This document shows positions 54,239 to 62,979 of a stretch of DNA of 64,000 nt, in pieces. Position 1 is the first letter of the stretch, and every line of letters starts with the position of its first letter. The stretch is taken from contig NZ_BMEC01000004.1 of the NCBI RefSeq assembly GCF_014636295.1, positions 19,926-83,925 of the forward strand. Direction: 5' to 3'. The notes beneath the pieces are model-generated. The model did not search any database, had not been told where the DNA came from, and saw only the letters and a program-made list of their open reading frames with translations. This DNA comes from Marivirga lumbricoides. GTDB taxonomy: Bacteria > Bacteroidota > Bacteroidia > Cytophagales > Cyclobacteriaceae. A program made the position numbers and the translations under genes.

Positions 54239-55732
54239 CTAATTTCTTATAAGGACCGGTTCATTCTTCTCAAAATCGTAGAGTGATTGAATTTTAAGGT
54301 TCAGTAATTCCATTCTATAATTAATGAGGGCATCAGCCAGGGCACTTTTCTTTTCGGAAAGCTGACTTTGGAACCTGTTCAGATCAATGCTTGTGAGGTC
54401 TCCGTTTTTGTAGCGTTCCAGGTTAATATCGTAGGTCAGTTGCGCATTTTTGATGTTTTGTTCTGCAATGCCAATCTGGTTTTCCAGGTTTTGTAGGTTT
54501 CTGTAAATTTTTCTGATATTGATGATGATATTATTTTCTTCCACCTGCAAATCCACTTTGTTAATTTCCAAATTGGCATTGGTAGCATCCATTCTGGCTT
54601 TATTTTCACCCCAGTCCCAAATAGGAATGCTGAAAGAGATGGCTATTCTGGGGTTTACGCTAGGTGTTTCGTACACTTCAGGAGCTCGCACATTGTCGCC
54701 AAAAACCCCTAATGATAAGCCGATAGCCCCTTTGAACTCATTTAAGGATTTCGTGCGGATCAATTCAAACTGAGACCTTTCAATATCAATGCTTCGCTGT
54801 CTCAGTTCCATTCGGTGCTCCAATCCGTGCTCTATGGCTTTTCTTAAATCCACCTTTCGGGTCAGAAAATCGATGTCTACTATCACACTTAACTCTTCTT
54901 CCAGGCTGAGCCCCAACAGAAGTTTAAAATCATCTGCTGCATTGCTCAACAGTACTTCATTGTTTTCTACTGTTGATTTTGAAGTGGCCAGATTCAGTTC
55001 TGCCTGGTACAACTCTTCTCGCGCCAAAAGGTCGGCTTCCACTTTATTTAATGTGATTTCATAACTGATCTTTTGGTTCTCATACTCATCTCTTGAGATT
55101 TCCAGGTTGTTTTGACGCTGGTAAAAATTATAGAATGATTGCGTTACATTTTGCTCCAGGCTTAGCAGCTGGATTCCGTTACTGATTTGAGCATTTTCCA
55201 GGTTGAGCTCCAGTTCCTTCAATTGAAGCTTAGTCCTGTTATAGGTGAAAATAGGCTGGTCCAACTGCAGGTATAAATTATTGCTGTAGGTTTTGGTACG
55301 GAGATCCTGAAATTCAGAGTAATTATCGCGGTAGCCAAAACGGTTAATCAGAGAGATAGTGCCATCAGTGGCTACGATTGGTTGGCTTACGGATAAATTA
55401 GCAAAGGAATTATAATCTTCAATGGTGTTCCAACGGGAAAACAGATCATTGAAATTACGGTTCCGGTTATAATCAAAAGGAGTAATATCCAGCGCAAACC
55501 GTGATTTTAATGCGGCTCTTTGTGCATCCAGACTCCTTTGGTTGCTGTAAAGGTTCAGCATCGATTTTTTGATGGTGGGGCTACTCTGCTGGGCAATTTC
55601 GATAGCTTCTTTCAGTGTTAGTGTGCGTTGTGCCATCAATTGCTGAGACAGGAGGCAACAGATCATGATCAGTTTGCCATAAACTGCAAGTCTTTTCATT
55701 TTATTTAATTGATTACTTTTCATAATTTTCAT
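54239..55732 (-). CDS. TolC family outer membrane efflux protein
   Basis: A 497-aa outer-membrane channel. Two homologous halves of long coiled helices (NLYSNQRSLDAQRAALKSRF; LREELYQAELNLATSKSTVENNEVLLSNAADDFKLLLGLSLEEEL; QNLENQIGIAEQNIKNAQLTYDINLERYKNGDLTSIDLNRFQSQL) with the end YRMELLNLKIQSLYDFEKNEP. The ATG at 55732 overlaps the stop of the preceding permease gene (ATGA); a start 11 codons later (55699) fits the signal peptide MKRLAVYGKLIMICCLLSQQLMAQ somewhat better. It gives the exit route for the RND pumps and perhaps for the ABC modules. Confidence 0.93.
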   Translation of the reverse strand: MKIMKSNQLNKMKRLAVYGKLIMICCLLSQQLMAQRTLTLKEAIEIAQQSSPTIKKSMLNLYSNQRSLDAQRAALKSRFALDITPFDYNRNRNFNDLFSRWNTIEDYNSFANLSVSQPIVATDGTISLINRFGYRDNYSEFQDLRTKTYSNNLYLQLDQPIFTYNRTKLQLKELELNLENAQISNGIQLLSLEQNVTQSFYNFYQRQNNLEISRDEYENQKISYEITLNKVEADLLAREELYQAELNLATSKSTVENNEVLLSNAADDFKLLLGLSLEEELSVIVDIDFLTRKVDLRKAIEHGLEHRMELRQRSIDIERSQFELIRTKSLNEFKGAIGLSLGVFGDNVRAPEVYETPSVNPRIAISFSIPIWDWGENKARMDATNANLEINKVDLQVEENNIIINIRKIYRNLQNLENQIGIAEQNIKNAQLTYDINLERYKNGDLTSIDLNRFQSQLSEKKSALADALINYRMELLNLKIQSLYDFEKNEPVLIRN

Positions 55733-58700
55733 TGCTTAACCCATTTAATAGCATCTGCATAAACTGTTCTCAGCTCACATTCATCAGTGAGTGAAACACT
55801 GCCTCCCTTTTGATTGAAGTAATAGGAACCCAGAAAATTCCAGCCCGGCTCTGCGTTAGATATGTTATAGGTGATATTATCCTCTCCATCAGCGTGGTGA
55901 ATAATGAAGTGGTAGTAATGCTGCTTGTTACTGCTGTTATTTCCTGTGAATTCATTTTGGTTTTTCCCCTGCATATAGGTGTAGAGGTCGTAAAAACCTT
56001 CTTCTTTTATGTCAGGAGTCCATGTAGCTATTTTTTCTCCGTTTCCTGAGCGGGTGAAGTGGGCAGACCTGATTACAGTGCCATAAAATTCTGATCCTGT
56101 GGTGGGCAGCCATTTTGAAAAGGGGCGGTCCCAGCTGCCGTAATATTTTTGATTGGTAGTTTTCCTGCTGTCAAGGTAAGCCTTTAAATAGGTAGGTTTT
56201 ATTGGGCTGAAACTACTGAATGCGGAATCTTCATTATCCACTATAATTTCATAAATATTAGGTGCTTTCTCTGTTGTAATTATCCTTTCACCTTCAAATA
56301 ATTCGCCTCCTTCACGCTTGCTTAAAGTGCCTACAGGTAAAGTAATTACTGAAGGGATGTTTCTGGAAATAATTGTATTAAAAGTGATGTTATCCGGCTT
56401 TTCATCCAAAACAAAACCTAGTAATTTGGTTTCTCCTTTTTTTATCACTGAAAGTTGTGCAGGAATCTCATTTTGTTCGGTCACATTCACTTTGTTACGG
56501 TAGTAATCCTCATCGTCTGCAGTGGCTCCAGAGGTAAATTTCACCTCAATTACGCCATCATTATTGCCGGAATTTCTGATTTCAGCCAATACCTGGTAGC
56601 GCTTTCTATCTCCATCTAATACTTCATATTTTTGAAGGCTAAGGATTTCAAATGCAGGTTGAGAAGTTTCAAAGTACACCTTCTTAATAATCGGATCAAT
56701 ATCCATCTGGAATTCAGTGATAATAGCCTTCCTTAGCGATTCGTAACTTGTTAATTGGTGTTGATGTTGATTTACCCAACTGTACAAAAAGTCTTTGAAA
56801 TTATTTTCACCTATCAATTGGCCAATATATGTGAAGAGGTATTGACTTTTTAAGGACACTGATTTCTGAATTTTGTTAAATTTTGCTTCCGAGAGAATTT
56901 CATTAAGGGAAGACTCCCTCATTAGATTGTTACATTCCTCAGTAAAGGATATGCCATTTCTATTTCTGGAATAATCTGCTTTTGCTTGTTTTTCATTTTG
57001 TAAATAAGTAGCAATGCTACGATTCAGCAACGCCCATTCTTTGCTCACTATACCGCTGTTGTAGGCATAATAATTAGGGTAGATTGAATAATCTGGCTCA
57101 TCTTGACGAAGGCCTTCAAAGGCATAATCTGCCCCGATTTGCTTAGTAAAAACCTTTTTAATCAAATCATTGAATACATTGGCTTGCTTTTGCTTTTCAG
57201 TTAAAACCTGATTCTGACGTTTGGCCTGGCTGTTCATATCCCGCAATTGCATTCTGAGGTCAAACTGACGGATATCGCTTCCTTTTTCAGGCCAATAAAC
57301 TGTTTCCGGCTGCAGGTAGGCCTGGTGGCTTTCATAAATTTTATTGTAAGTAGCAAACTGAAGTGGCGTTTCAACAAATTGTAATCTCTTAAAAGGATAG
57401 GAGAGATTCTGAGCATCCTCATATTCATTGGCCAAATCAGTAATGAGATAGCTTAAAGTGTCAGAAAGCTGATCGAGCTGATTTACAAAGAAATCGCTGT
57501 TTCTATAATGGTAGAGGGAATATTTTACGCTGTCTACGGTGATTTCCTTTTTCACATAATCACCCACTGCAAGTGAAATTTGGGGTAAAGGATACTCTGG
57601 TTTAAACTGGTAAACATTTCCGTTGATGACAGGCTCTCCTTGCGAGATGGCCATTTGACCATTGGAAGTAGTCACTTTCAATTGAAATTCAGGAAATGAT
57701 AGTCGGTCTTTAGTTACGGACTTTCTGTTATAGCCAATCTGTGTGTCAGGATACCATAGTACATCTTTCGTAAGCAAAGTATAATCTGCCTGTAAAAAGG
57801 AATACTTCTTTTGCATGGAAAACATAAAATAATCTCTTGCAGCTTCGTATCTTTTCTGATCTACCTCTAAATGGGCTGCTGATTGTAAAATATCACCATG
57901 GTACTTTATTAATACTTTTACCTCCTGATTTGGAGCAATGTTGAGCTCATCAAGTGATACTATATGGAAGTTTTTATGTGCTTTCTGAGTACTACCATTT
58001 AGTACAACTTCTTCTACCTTAAGCCCCGGGTTCAGGGTGAAGTAAATCCGGCTAAGTACTTCATCGGTATTATTTTTTACCAGCATTTCCGAAGAAGCAT
58101 TTATTTCATCTTCTATTAGCTCAATCTCAATAGCACTGGAAAGGATAGTAATATTGGGAACTTCTGCCCACTGTCCATTTAGCGCAACCATATTCTGTCT
58201 TAGTTCAATCGGATTTTGCCGCATTTCATAAAGCCTGAGCATCATAAAGGAAGAAGCGACTAATATTGCCAAACCTAGCACTCCTGTTACCATTCTGGCA
58301 CTGCGGTGGCTGGGAAGGCGATCAATGAAAAATGCTGTGATAAAGAGTAAGGCAATGCCTGTAATTAAGTAAAAAGATCTCTGCAACAAAGCGAATTCCA
58401 GATCAGCAAATCCTGAAATATCAGAGATGAACATGGGGAGTCTGAAGGCCATGAAATCAAGGATATTGGAGAACTCATCAAAATAGTAGATCAATTCTAC
58501 ACCAGCTACTCCCAGCAATAAAACGATGGAAATGGGCTGGTTTTTGATCAGCGTAACCAGTAAAAATGAAATTCCTGCCGTGAAAACAATGGTGGGAATG
58601 CTGGTGAGTAAAGGATAAATGATATACGCCCATGGCTGGAAAGTGGTATAAGGACTGGTGAGGTTGAAAGCCAGCGATAAGGCAACAAATACTAAGTTTA

Positions 58701-59061
58701 AAAGAAAGAAAAGCTTAAAGAGTGCCAATGCTTTGCCAAAAACATAGTCAAGGTTGGTAATAGGTCTTACAAAAAACACCTCATTGGTATCCACTTTTTT
58801 ATCCTTTTTAATCAGACCTGTCGCCAAAAATATTACTGCAGCTACTTGTGGTATGCTGATAAGCGTAAGGCTTGCATAAGGCATCAACCAACTGTTAGAA
58901 AGAAAAGCCCATCTGGGTACATCTGCCTCAGAAAATACTGCGATATTGAAAATAGTGAGAAAACCAATGCCTGCAACAGCCAGAATTCTGAAAAACCAGT
59001 TTCTCCAAAGTACCTTTGATTCAAATCTGGAGATGGTCAATATGTTTTTGAGAGAAATCAT
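55729..59061 (-). CDS. ABC-2 permease fused to a degenerate M1 peptidase domain and a golvesin-C-like domain
   Basis: A 1110-aa membrane protein. Residues 1-280 hold about seven helices of an ABC-2 permease. Residues about 295-500 look like the N-terminal beta domain of M1 aminopeptidases, and 505-810 like the M1 catalytic domain (FVETP..., YLQPETVYWPEKG, ATYLQ). There is no HExxH and the Glu ligand position is lost (WALLNRSIATYL), so no zinc peptidase activity is expected. Residues 972-1110 resemble the golvesin C-terminal domain (GFYDLYTYM..., YYHFIIHHADGEDNITYN, WNFLGSYYF, VYADAIKWV). It is coupled to the ABC ATPase upstream and to tolC downstream by ATGA overlaps. Partner ATPase: the gene at 59058. 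Confidence 0.88.
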   Translation of the reverse strand: MISLKNILTISRFESKVLWRNWFFRILAVAGIGFLTIFNIAVFSEADVPRWAFLSNSWLMPYASLTLISIPQVAAVIFLATGLIKKDKKVDTNEVFFVRPITNLDYVFGKALALFKLFFLLNLVFVALSLAFNLTSPYTTFQPWAYIIYPLLTSIPTIVFTAGISFLLVTLIKNQPISIVLLLGVAGVELIYYFDEFSNILDFMAFRLPMFISDISGFADLEFALLQRSFYLITGIALLFITAFFIDRLPSHRSARMVTGVLGLAILVASSFMMLRLYEMRQNPIELRQNMVALNGQWAEVPNITILSSAIEIELIEDEINASSEMLVKNNTDEVLSRIYFTLNPGLKVEEVVLNGSTQKAHKNFHIVSLDELNIAPNQEVKVLIKYHGDILQSAAHLEVDQKRYEAARDYFMFSMQKKYSFLQADYTLLTKDVLWYPDTQIGYNRKSVTKDRLSFPEFQLKVTTSNGQMAISQGEPVINGNVYQFKPEYPLPQISLAVGDYVKKEITVDSVKYSLYHYRNSDFFVNQLDQLSDTLSYLITDLANEYEDAQNLSYPFKRLQFVETPLQFATYNKIYESHQAYLQPETVYWPEKGSDIRQFDLRMQLRDMNSQAKRQNQVLTEKQKQANVFNDLIKKVFTKQIGADYAFEGLRQDEPDYSIYPNYYAYNSGIVSKEWALLNRSIATYLQNEKQAKADYSRNRNGISFTEECNNLMRESSLNEILSEAKFNKIQKSVSLKSQYLFTYIGQLIGENNFKDFLYSWVNQHQHQLTSYESLRKAIITEFQMDIDPIIKKVYFETSQPAFEILSLQKYEVLDGDRKRYQVLAEIRNSGNNDGVIEVKFTSGATADDEDYYRNKVNVTEQNEIPAQLSVIKKGETKLLGFVLDEKPDNITFNTIISRNIPSVITLPVGTLSKREGGELFEGERIITTEKAPNIYEIIVDNEDSAFSSFSPIKPTYLKAYLDSRKTTNQKYYGSWDRPFSKWLPTTGSEFYGTVIRSAHFTRSGNGEKIATWTPDIKEEGFYDLYTYMQGKNQNEFTGNNSSNKQHYYHFIIHHADGEDNITYNISNAEPGWNFLGSYYFNQKGGSVSLTDECELRTVYADAIKWVKQ

Positions 59062-59948
59062 ACCAGTGAAACTCCTAGTTCATTTTCCATAAAATAGACA
59101 TAAGCATGCTCCAGGTTAGGATTGGCATGGCTCGCCTTTGGGTGTGGTTGTTCAGTAGCGATTAACTGAACTTCCCATTTACCATCGGTGGGGATGGTAG
59201 AAACTACTGAATATTTTGTTTTTATGAGGTTGAATTCCTCATCATCCAAAAGTGCCTGCCATACATGCCCGCGCACCTGATCGATCATTCCTTCCGGAGA
59301 TCCTTTAAAAGCTACTTCTCCTTTGTTGAGCATAGCCATATTATGGCAGGTACTGCTGATATCTCCCACAATATGGGTAGAAAGTATAATGGTTACGTCC
59401 TGCTGACTTAAGTCGGAAAGGATATTACGGAAACGAATTCGCTCTTCCGGATCCAGCCCTGTAGTCGGTTCATCAATTACCAGTAACTTAGGATCACCTA
59501 TTAGGGCCTGGGCAATTCCCAGTCTTCTTTTCATTCCTCCGGAAAGTTTGTTGGCCATTCTTTCCCGTACATCTAACAAACCCACCTGATCCAGCAGTTT
59601 GTTAACTTTGATCGTGCGGTCCTTTTTCTTAAGGCTGGTTGCTAACTGTGCTGCATAATCCAGAAACTCCCAGGTTTTTAGCTTTGAGAAAAAAGTAAAA
59701 TCCTGGGGAAGATAGCCCACCATTCTTCTAATCCTCTGCCTATGTTCGTTAATGTCCAGTCCATCCATTAAGATAGTACCTGAAGTAGCTTGTTGCACTG
59801 TAACAAGCACACGCATAAAGCTGGATTTGCCTGCACCATTGGGCCCTAACAGCCCAAACATGCCACTGCCAATCTGCAGATTTACATTGTTTATGGCTTT
59901 ATGTCCATTTGGATATACCTTTGTGAGTCCTGTAATTTCTATGTTCAT
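59058..59948 (-). CDS. ABC transporter ATP-binding protein
   Basis: A 296-aa ATPase with A-loop Tyr (TKVYPNG), Walker A GPNGAGKS (37-44), Q-loop LPQDF, signature LSGGMKRR, Walker B LVIDEPTTGLD, H-loop STHI. It resembles the ABC domain of the RND fusion (shared GMFGLLGPNGAGK and ERIRFRN), so the two are likely paralogues. It overlaps the permease gene by 4 bases (ATGA) and energises that permease. 113 bases separate it from the GIN-like gene upstream; no clear promoter was found there, so readthrough from the head of the locus is possible. Confidence 0.94.
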   Translation of the reverse strand: MNIEITGLTKVYPNGHKAINNVNLQIGSGMFGLLGPNGAGKSSFMRVLVTVQQATSGTILMDGLDINEHRQRIRRMVGYLPQDFTFFSKLKTWEFLDYAAQLATSLKKKDRTIKVNKLLDQVGLLDVRERMANKLSGGMKRRLGIAQALIGDPKLLVIDEPTTGLDPEERIRFRNILSDLSQQDVTIILSTHIVGDISSTCHNMAMLNKGEVAFKGSPEGMIDQVRGHVWQALLDDEEFNLIKTKYSVVSTIPTDGKWEVQLIATEQPHPKASHANPNLEHAYVYFMENELGVSLV

Positions 59949-60061
59949 AGTATTCTCAATTGGGCGTAGTTTGGGTGTTGATCCAAATATTTAATTTGTA
60001 TCTTTCTGGTTATAAGAAGTTTATCTCTTTGTTTTGTTACAGCCTAAATAGAATTTTATTT

Positions 60062-60745
60062 TTAATATAAATCCAGACGGCTGCTGTCATCTTTTTTCAT
60101 TCGAATTTCCTGTGTGTCACCCAGGTGCAAATAAGATTTGTTTGAAATAGAACCTTCCAAAACCTTGATAGCTGCATCGCTTATTACTTTTGAACTATCA
60201 AGCTGCACATTCAGCAGGTCAAGCTTCATCCCTTCAATGTTAAGGCTTCCTTCATTTGAAGCTTTGATATTCAGCTGACTTATTTTGTTATTGCCAAGCA
60301 TCCTTATCCATCCGGAGTTAAGCATAATAGCCAATGATTCCTGATTTAGTGAATCAATTCTCATACCCGGACTATTTACCGTCATGCCTTTGAAAAGATT
60401 TTTATCTACATAAAGAGTAATTTTGACTCTTTTATTTTCACTCAATTCAGGAGGTGTTATTGTAAGGGTATCACCAGATATACTGTAATTTATTTTTTGA
60501 ATTAAGTCGCCAGATATACTTCGCACTTCCAGCCTTGCTTTACCCGATCCCATCACATCAATACGATGATTCATCTCAGGTAAAACAAGGTAAGAAAAGC
60601 TTTCTACATCTACAGTTTCTTTTATGCTGTTGGAATCATCGAACCTGTTCAGGTCGCCATTCAGCCTTATTTCAGTGAAAGCCGCTATCATATAGACCAA
60701 TATCAGTCCGAAAAATCCTATAAGTACCTTATTGCTTAACTTCAT
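60062..60745 (-). CDS. GIN-domain-like (DUF2807) exported protein
   Basis: A 227-aa protein with one N-terminal membrane helix (about 6-25) and an extracytoplasmic part made of short beta-strand repeats (GDLIQKINYSISGDTLTITPP, GSLNIEGMKLDLLNVQLDSSKV), like the head GIN domain of putative adhesins. No enzymatic residues. It begins inside the end of the GntR gene (4-base overlap), so it belongs to the YtrA-type operon. The role could be surface attachment or a sensor for the transport system; the domain assignment is by pattern only. Confidence 0.68.
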   Translation of the reverse strand: MKLSNKVLIGFFGLILVYMIAAFTEIRLNGDLNRFDDSNSIKETVDVESFSYLVLPEMNHRIDVMGSGKARLEVRSISGDLIQKINYSISGDTLTITPPELSENKRVKITLYVDKNLFKGMTVNSPGMRIDSLNQESLAIMLNSGWIRMLGNNKISQLNIKASNEGSLNIEGMKLDLLNVQLDSSKVISDAAIKVLEGSISNKSYLHLGDTQEIRMKKDDSSRLDLY

Positions 60746-61107
60746 GATGCTGAATTTATGTTGTCTAAATGCTTCTTAAGTTCGCTTGAGGTAATTCCTA
60801 ACAAGTCTGCTTGTTTTAATACCTCGGGCAGCACTTTATTAAAGAAATCTTCTCTTTTGCTCTTGAGGATAATTTGCTGGGCATCAGGATTTACAAAATA
60901 CCCAATACCACGTTGGTTTTCAATTATTTTCATGGTCTGTAATTCACTATAGGTTCTCATAATAGTATTTGGGTTTACACCCATTTCTGAAGCCAGCTCC
61001 CGCACTGAAGGTATTTTTTCCCCTGCAGGAAATTCACCGCTTACTACCTTGTCGGTAATAGTATCTGCTATCTGAAGAAAAATGCTTTTGCCATTTTGAA
61101 ACTCCAT
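60742..61107 (-). CDS. GntR family regulator, YtrA subfamily
   Basis: A 121-aa protein: winged helix at residues 1-75 (SIFLQIADTITDKVVSGEFPAGEKIPSVRELASEMGVNPNTIMRTYSELQTMKII) and a short C-terminal dimerisation helix pair, the hallmark of the YtrA subfamily, which regulates ABC transporter operons and in Bacillus responds to cell-wall antibiotics. It lies between ABC permease (1 base away) and the GIN-like gene. A predicted operator at 62736-62759 stands at the head of the operon, indicating autoregulation. Confidence 0.9.
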   Translation of the reverse strand: MEFQNGKSIFLQIADTITDKVVSGEFPAGEKIPSVRELASEMGVNPNTIMRTYSELQTMKIIENQRGIGYFVNPDAQQIILKSKREDFFNKVLPEVLKQADLLGITSSELKKHLDNINSAS

Positions 61108-61108
61108 A

Positions 61109-61903
61109 TTATACCTCCTTTTCTTTTAACTTTCGGTATGCCACAAACAACATGACTACAATGGCAAGAATAGCTGCACAGGCAAAAAGCCGAAATGCAC
61201 TATTGGTATTTGTGGGAGTCAGCCACAGGGAGTCGTTGATGTTATATTTTGCAACTCCTAATTTTTCCAGAGCAATATAAATTACACTCGAATAGCCAAT
61301 AATGATAATTGCTAGAGAAAATAAGGTTTTAACCAACGGTTGTTTGGAAAACATAGCACCACCTGTAAATGCTAAGATAAAACCTAACATCACCAGCGAT
61401 GCTATAAATGAAACAAACCAAAATAAGGATTTTTGTATATCATTGGGAAGTATGAAGTCAAAAGTGCTTTCAAATCCCACTGGGTAAAATTTTTCAGTGG
61501 TAAAAAGGGTGAAAAAATATCCTTCCAGATGAAAAGTAATCCAGTAAAGAAGAGGAAGCAAAATTAACATTAAACCAATACGAATAAATAGTTCGAAAAC
61601 GAACTTTTCCAGTATCGATGCCGGCAACATCAGGTAGTTAATAGTGCCTTCTTTTGAGCGAAAGGCAGGAAATGAATAGCCAACATATAATATGCCAAAT
61701 ATAGCCACAAATGTGAATAGCAATTCCCTAAATATTTCAGCATCATGAGGCACTCTGTCATTACTCATCTGAACCAGTGAAAGCACAATGAATATCACAC
61801 CAACATAGGCCACAATAGAGAATAATAAAAGTTTGTTGCTATGAATAAAATGCTGTCTGCAAAGCAGAAGAAATCGTTTGCCGTTAAAAATATTACTGGA
61901 CAT
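61109..61903 (-). CDS. ABC transporter permease
   Basis: A 264-aa membrane protein with six predicted helices and a charged N-terminus (FNGKRFLLLCRQHFIHSNKLLLFSIVAYVGVIFIVLSL). The segment RSKEGTINYLMLPASILEKFVFELFIR is typical of permeases in YtrA-controlled operons of Bacteroidota. It overlaps the ATPase gene by 11 bases, and the two should form one exporter. Confidence 0.85.
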   Translation of the reverse strand: MSSNIFNGKRFLLLCRQHFIHSNKLLLFSIVAYVGVIFIVLSLVQMSNDRVPHDAEIFRELLFTFVAIFGILYVGYSFPAFRSKEGTINYLMLPASILEKFVFELFIRIGLMLILLPLLYWITFHLEGYFFTLFTTEKFYPVGFESTFDFILPNDIQKSLFWFVSFIASLVMLGFILAFTGGAMFSKQPLVKTLFSLAIIIIGYSSVIYIALEKLGVAKYNINDSLWLTPTNTNSAFRLFACAAILAIVVMLFVAYRKLKEKEV

Positions 61904-62723
61904 AATCTTTCATTTTTTCTGTGCCATGAGAGATGGCATTAAACAATAATTCGATATCAACATTGGAACCTCCATTAGCTTGCGGTGTAATGACTTTATA
62001 CCCTCCGGGCACCATTTCACTATATAGAATATTTTCACCTTCTGGCGAAGAAGAGGTGGTGAAATTCAGCAGTGCAGAAATGTCAAAGATATCTTTCTGC
62101 ATAATGAATTTTCCATTTTCAAGCATCAGTATCCTGTCGATCAGGTTTTCAACATCCTTTACCTGGTGGGTGGATATGATTACTAATTGGTCTTCATCAA
62201 GCGAGCCTGCCACCACCTTTCTAAAAACACTTTTGGAGGGGATGTCGAGTCCATTTGTCGGTTCATCTAATACCAGCAGCCTGCATTTGGTAGAGAGTGC
62301 AAAAGAAATCAGGAACTTCTTTTTCTGTCCGTAGGAAAGTTTTTGTAAACTTTTCGTTTCAGGCAGTTCAAAATCACTGATGAGCTGCTGTAGTAAAGTC
62401 TGGTCAAAGCGAGGGTAAAAGCCGGAATTTGCTTTTACATAGCTGCCGATTGAAACGCCTGGTATGTAAAATTCCTCAGGTAAAAAATAAATGTCCTGAA
62501 AGAGGGAGGGCTGGCGTTTAGCAGGTTCGTGTCCCATAATGTTCACTTTTCCCTCGGTGGGGAAGAGCAAGCCTACCATCAACTTAAGCAAAGTGGTTTT
62601 ACCGGCACCATTTTTACCGAGCAGTCCTGCAATGCTTCCTGCCTGTAATTCGCATTCCAGGTTATGGAAGAGTGGCGGCTGCTTTTTTGAATATTTAAAT
62701 TCTAAATTTTGTATGCTGATCAT
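61893..62723 (-). CDS. ABC transporter ATP-binding protein, YtrB-like
   Basis: A 276-aa ATPase with Walker A GKNGAGKT, signature LSYGQKKK, Walker B LLVLDEPTNGLD and H-loop STHQ. The A-loop is FKYSKKQP. The first gene of the YtrA-type operon, which probably continues into the RND/ABC locus. A Bacteroidota promoter (62761-62791) and an operator-like palindrome (62736-62759) lie directly upstream. Confidence 0.93.
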   Translation of the reverse strand: MISIQNLEFKYSKKQPPLFHNLECELQAGSIAGLLGKNGAGKTTLLKLMVGLLFPTEGKVNIMGHEPAKRQPSLFQDIYFLPEEFYIPGVSIGSYVKANSGFYPRFDQTLLQQLISDFELPETKSLQKLSYGQKKKFLISFALSTKCRLLVLDEPTNGLDIPSKSVFRKVVAGSLDEDQLVIISTHQVKDVENLIDRILMLENGKFIMQKDIFDISALLNFTTSSSPEGENILYSEMVPGGYKVITPQANGGSNVDIELLFNAISHGTEKMKDYVQ

Positions 62724-62735
62724 ATCAACTGATTT

Positions 62736-62759
62736 ACTGTACTACTTAACTAATACACT
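62736..62759. promoter_or_regulatory. Predicted YtrA-type operator over the transcription start
   Basis: Read on the minus strand the site is AGTGTA-N12-TACAGT; the outer 10-bp arms match at 7 of 10 positions around a central TTAA. It lies just downstream of the -7 element and 12 bases before the ATG at 62723. A regulator bound here would block transcription start. Confidence 0.6.
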
Positions 62760-62760
62760 A

Positions 62761-62791
62761 CAATGGTAAAAGATAGATTTGACTATTCCAA
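62761..62791 (-). promoter_or_regulatory. Promoter of the YtrA-type operon
   Basis: On the minus strand: TTG (62791 to 62789), 20 bases, then TACCATTG (62768 to 62761), one base from TANNTTTG. Transcription would begin about within the operator palindrome. Confidence 0.55.
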
Positions 62792-62979
62792 AAATAAATG
62801 GAAGAATTATTGATTTTTTTTGGAAAGGTGGTACATAACCATCCTAATGTTAATTAGTACTTTAGTTCAAACTGAATTAAATGCTCTTTTTTTAATGGCA
62901 TTTTAATAGTGAGGTAAATCTTAATTTTAAGTAGATAATAATTGAACAGATTAACGTTATGAACCCAAAAAATCCACAA

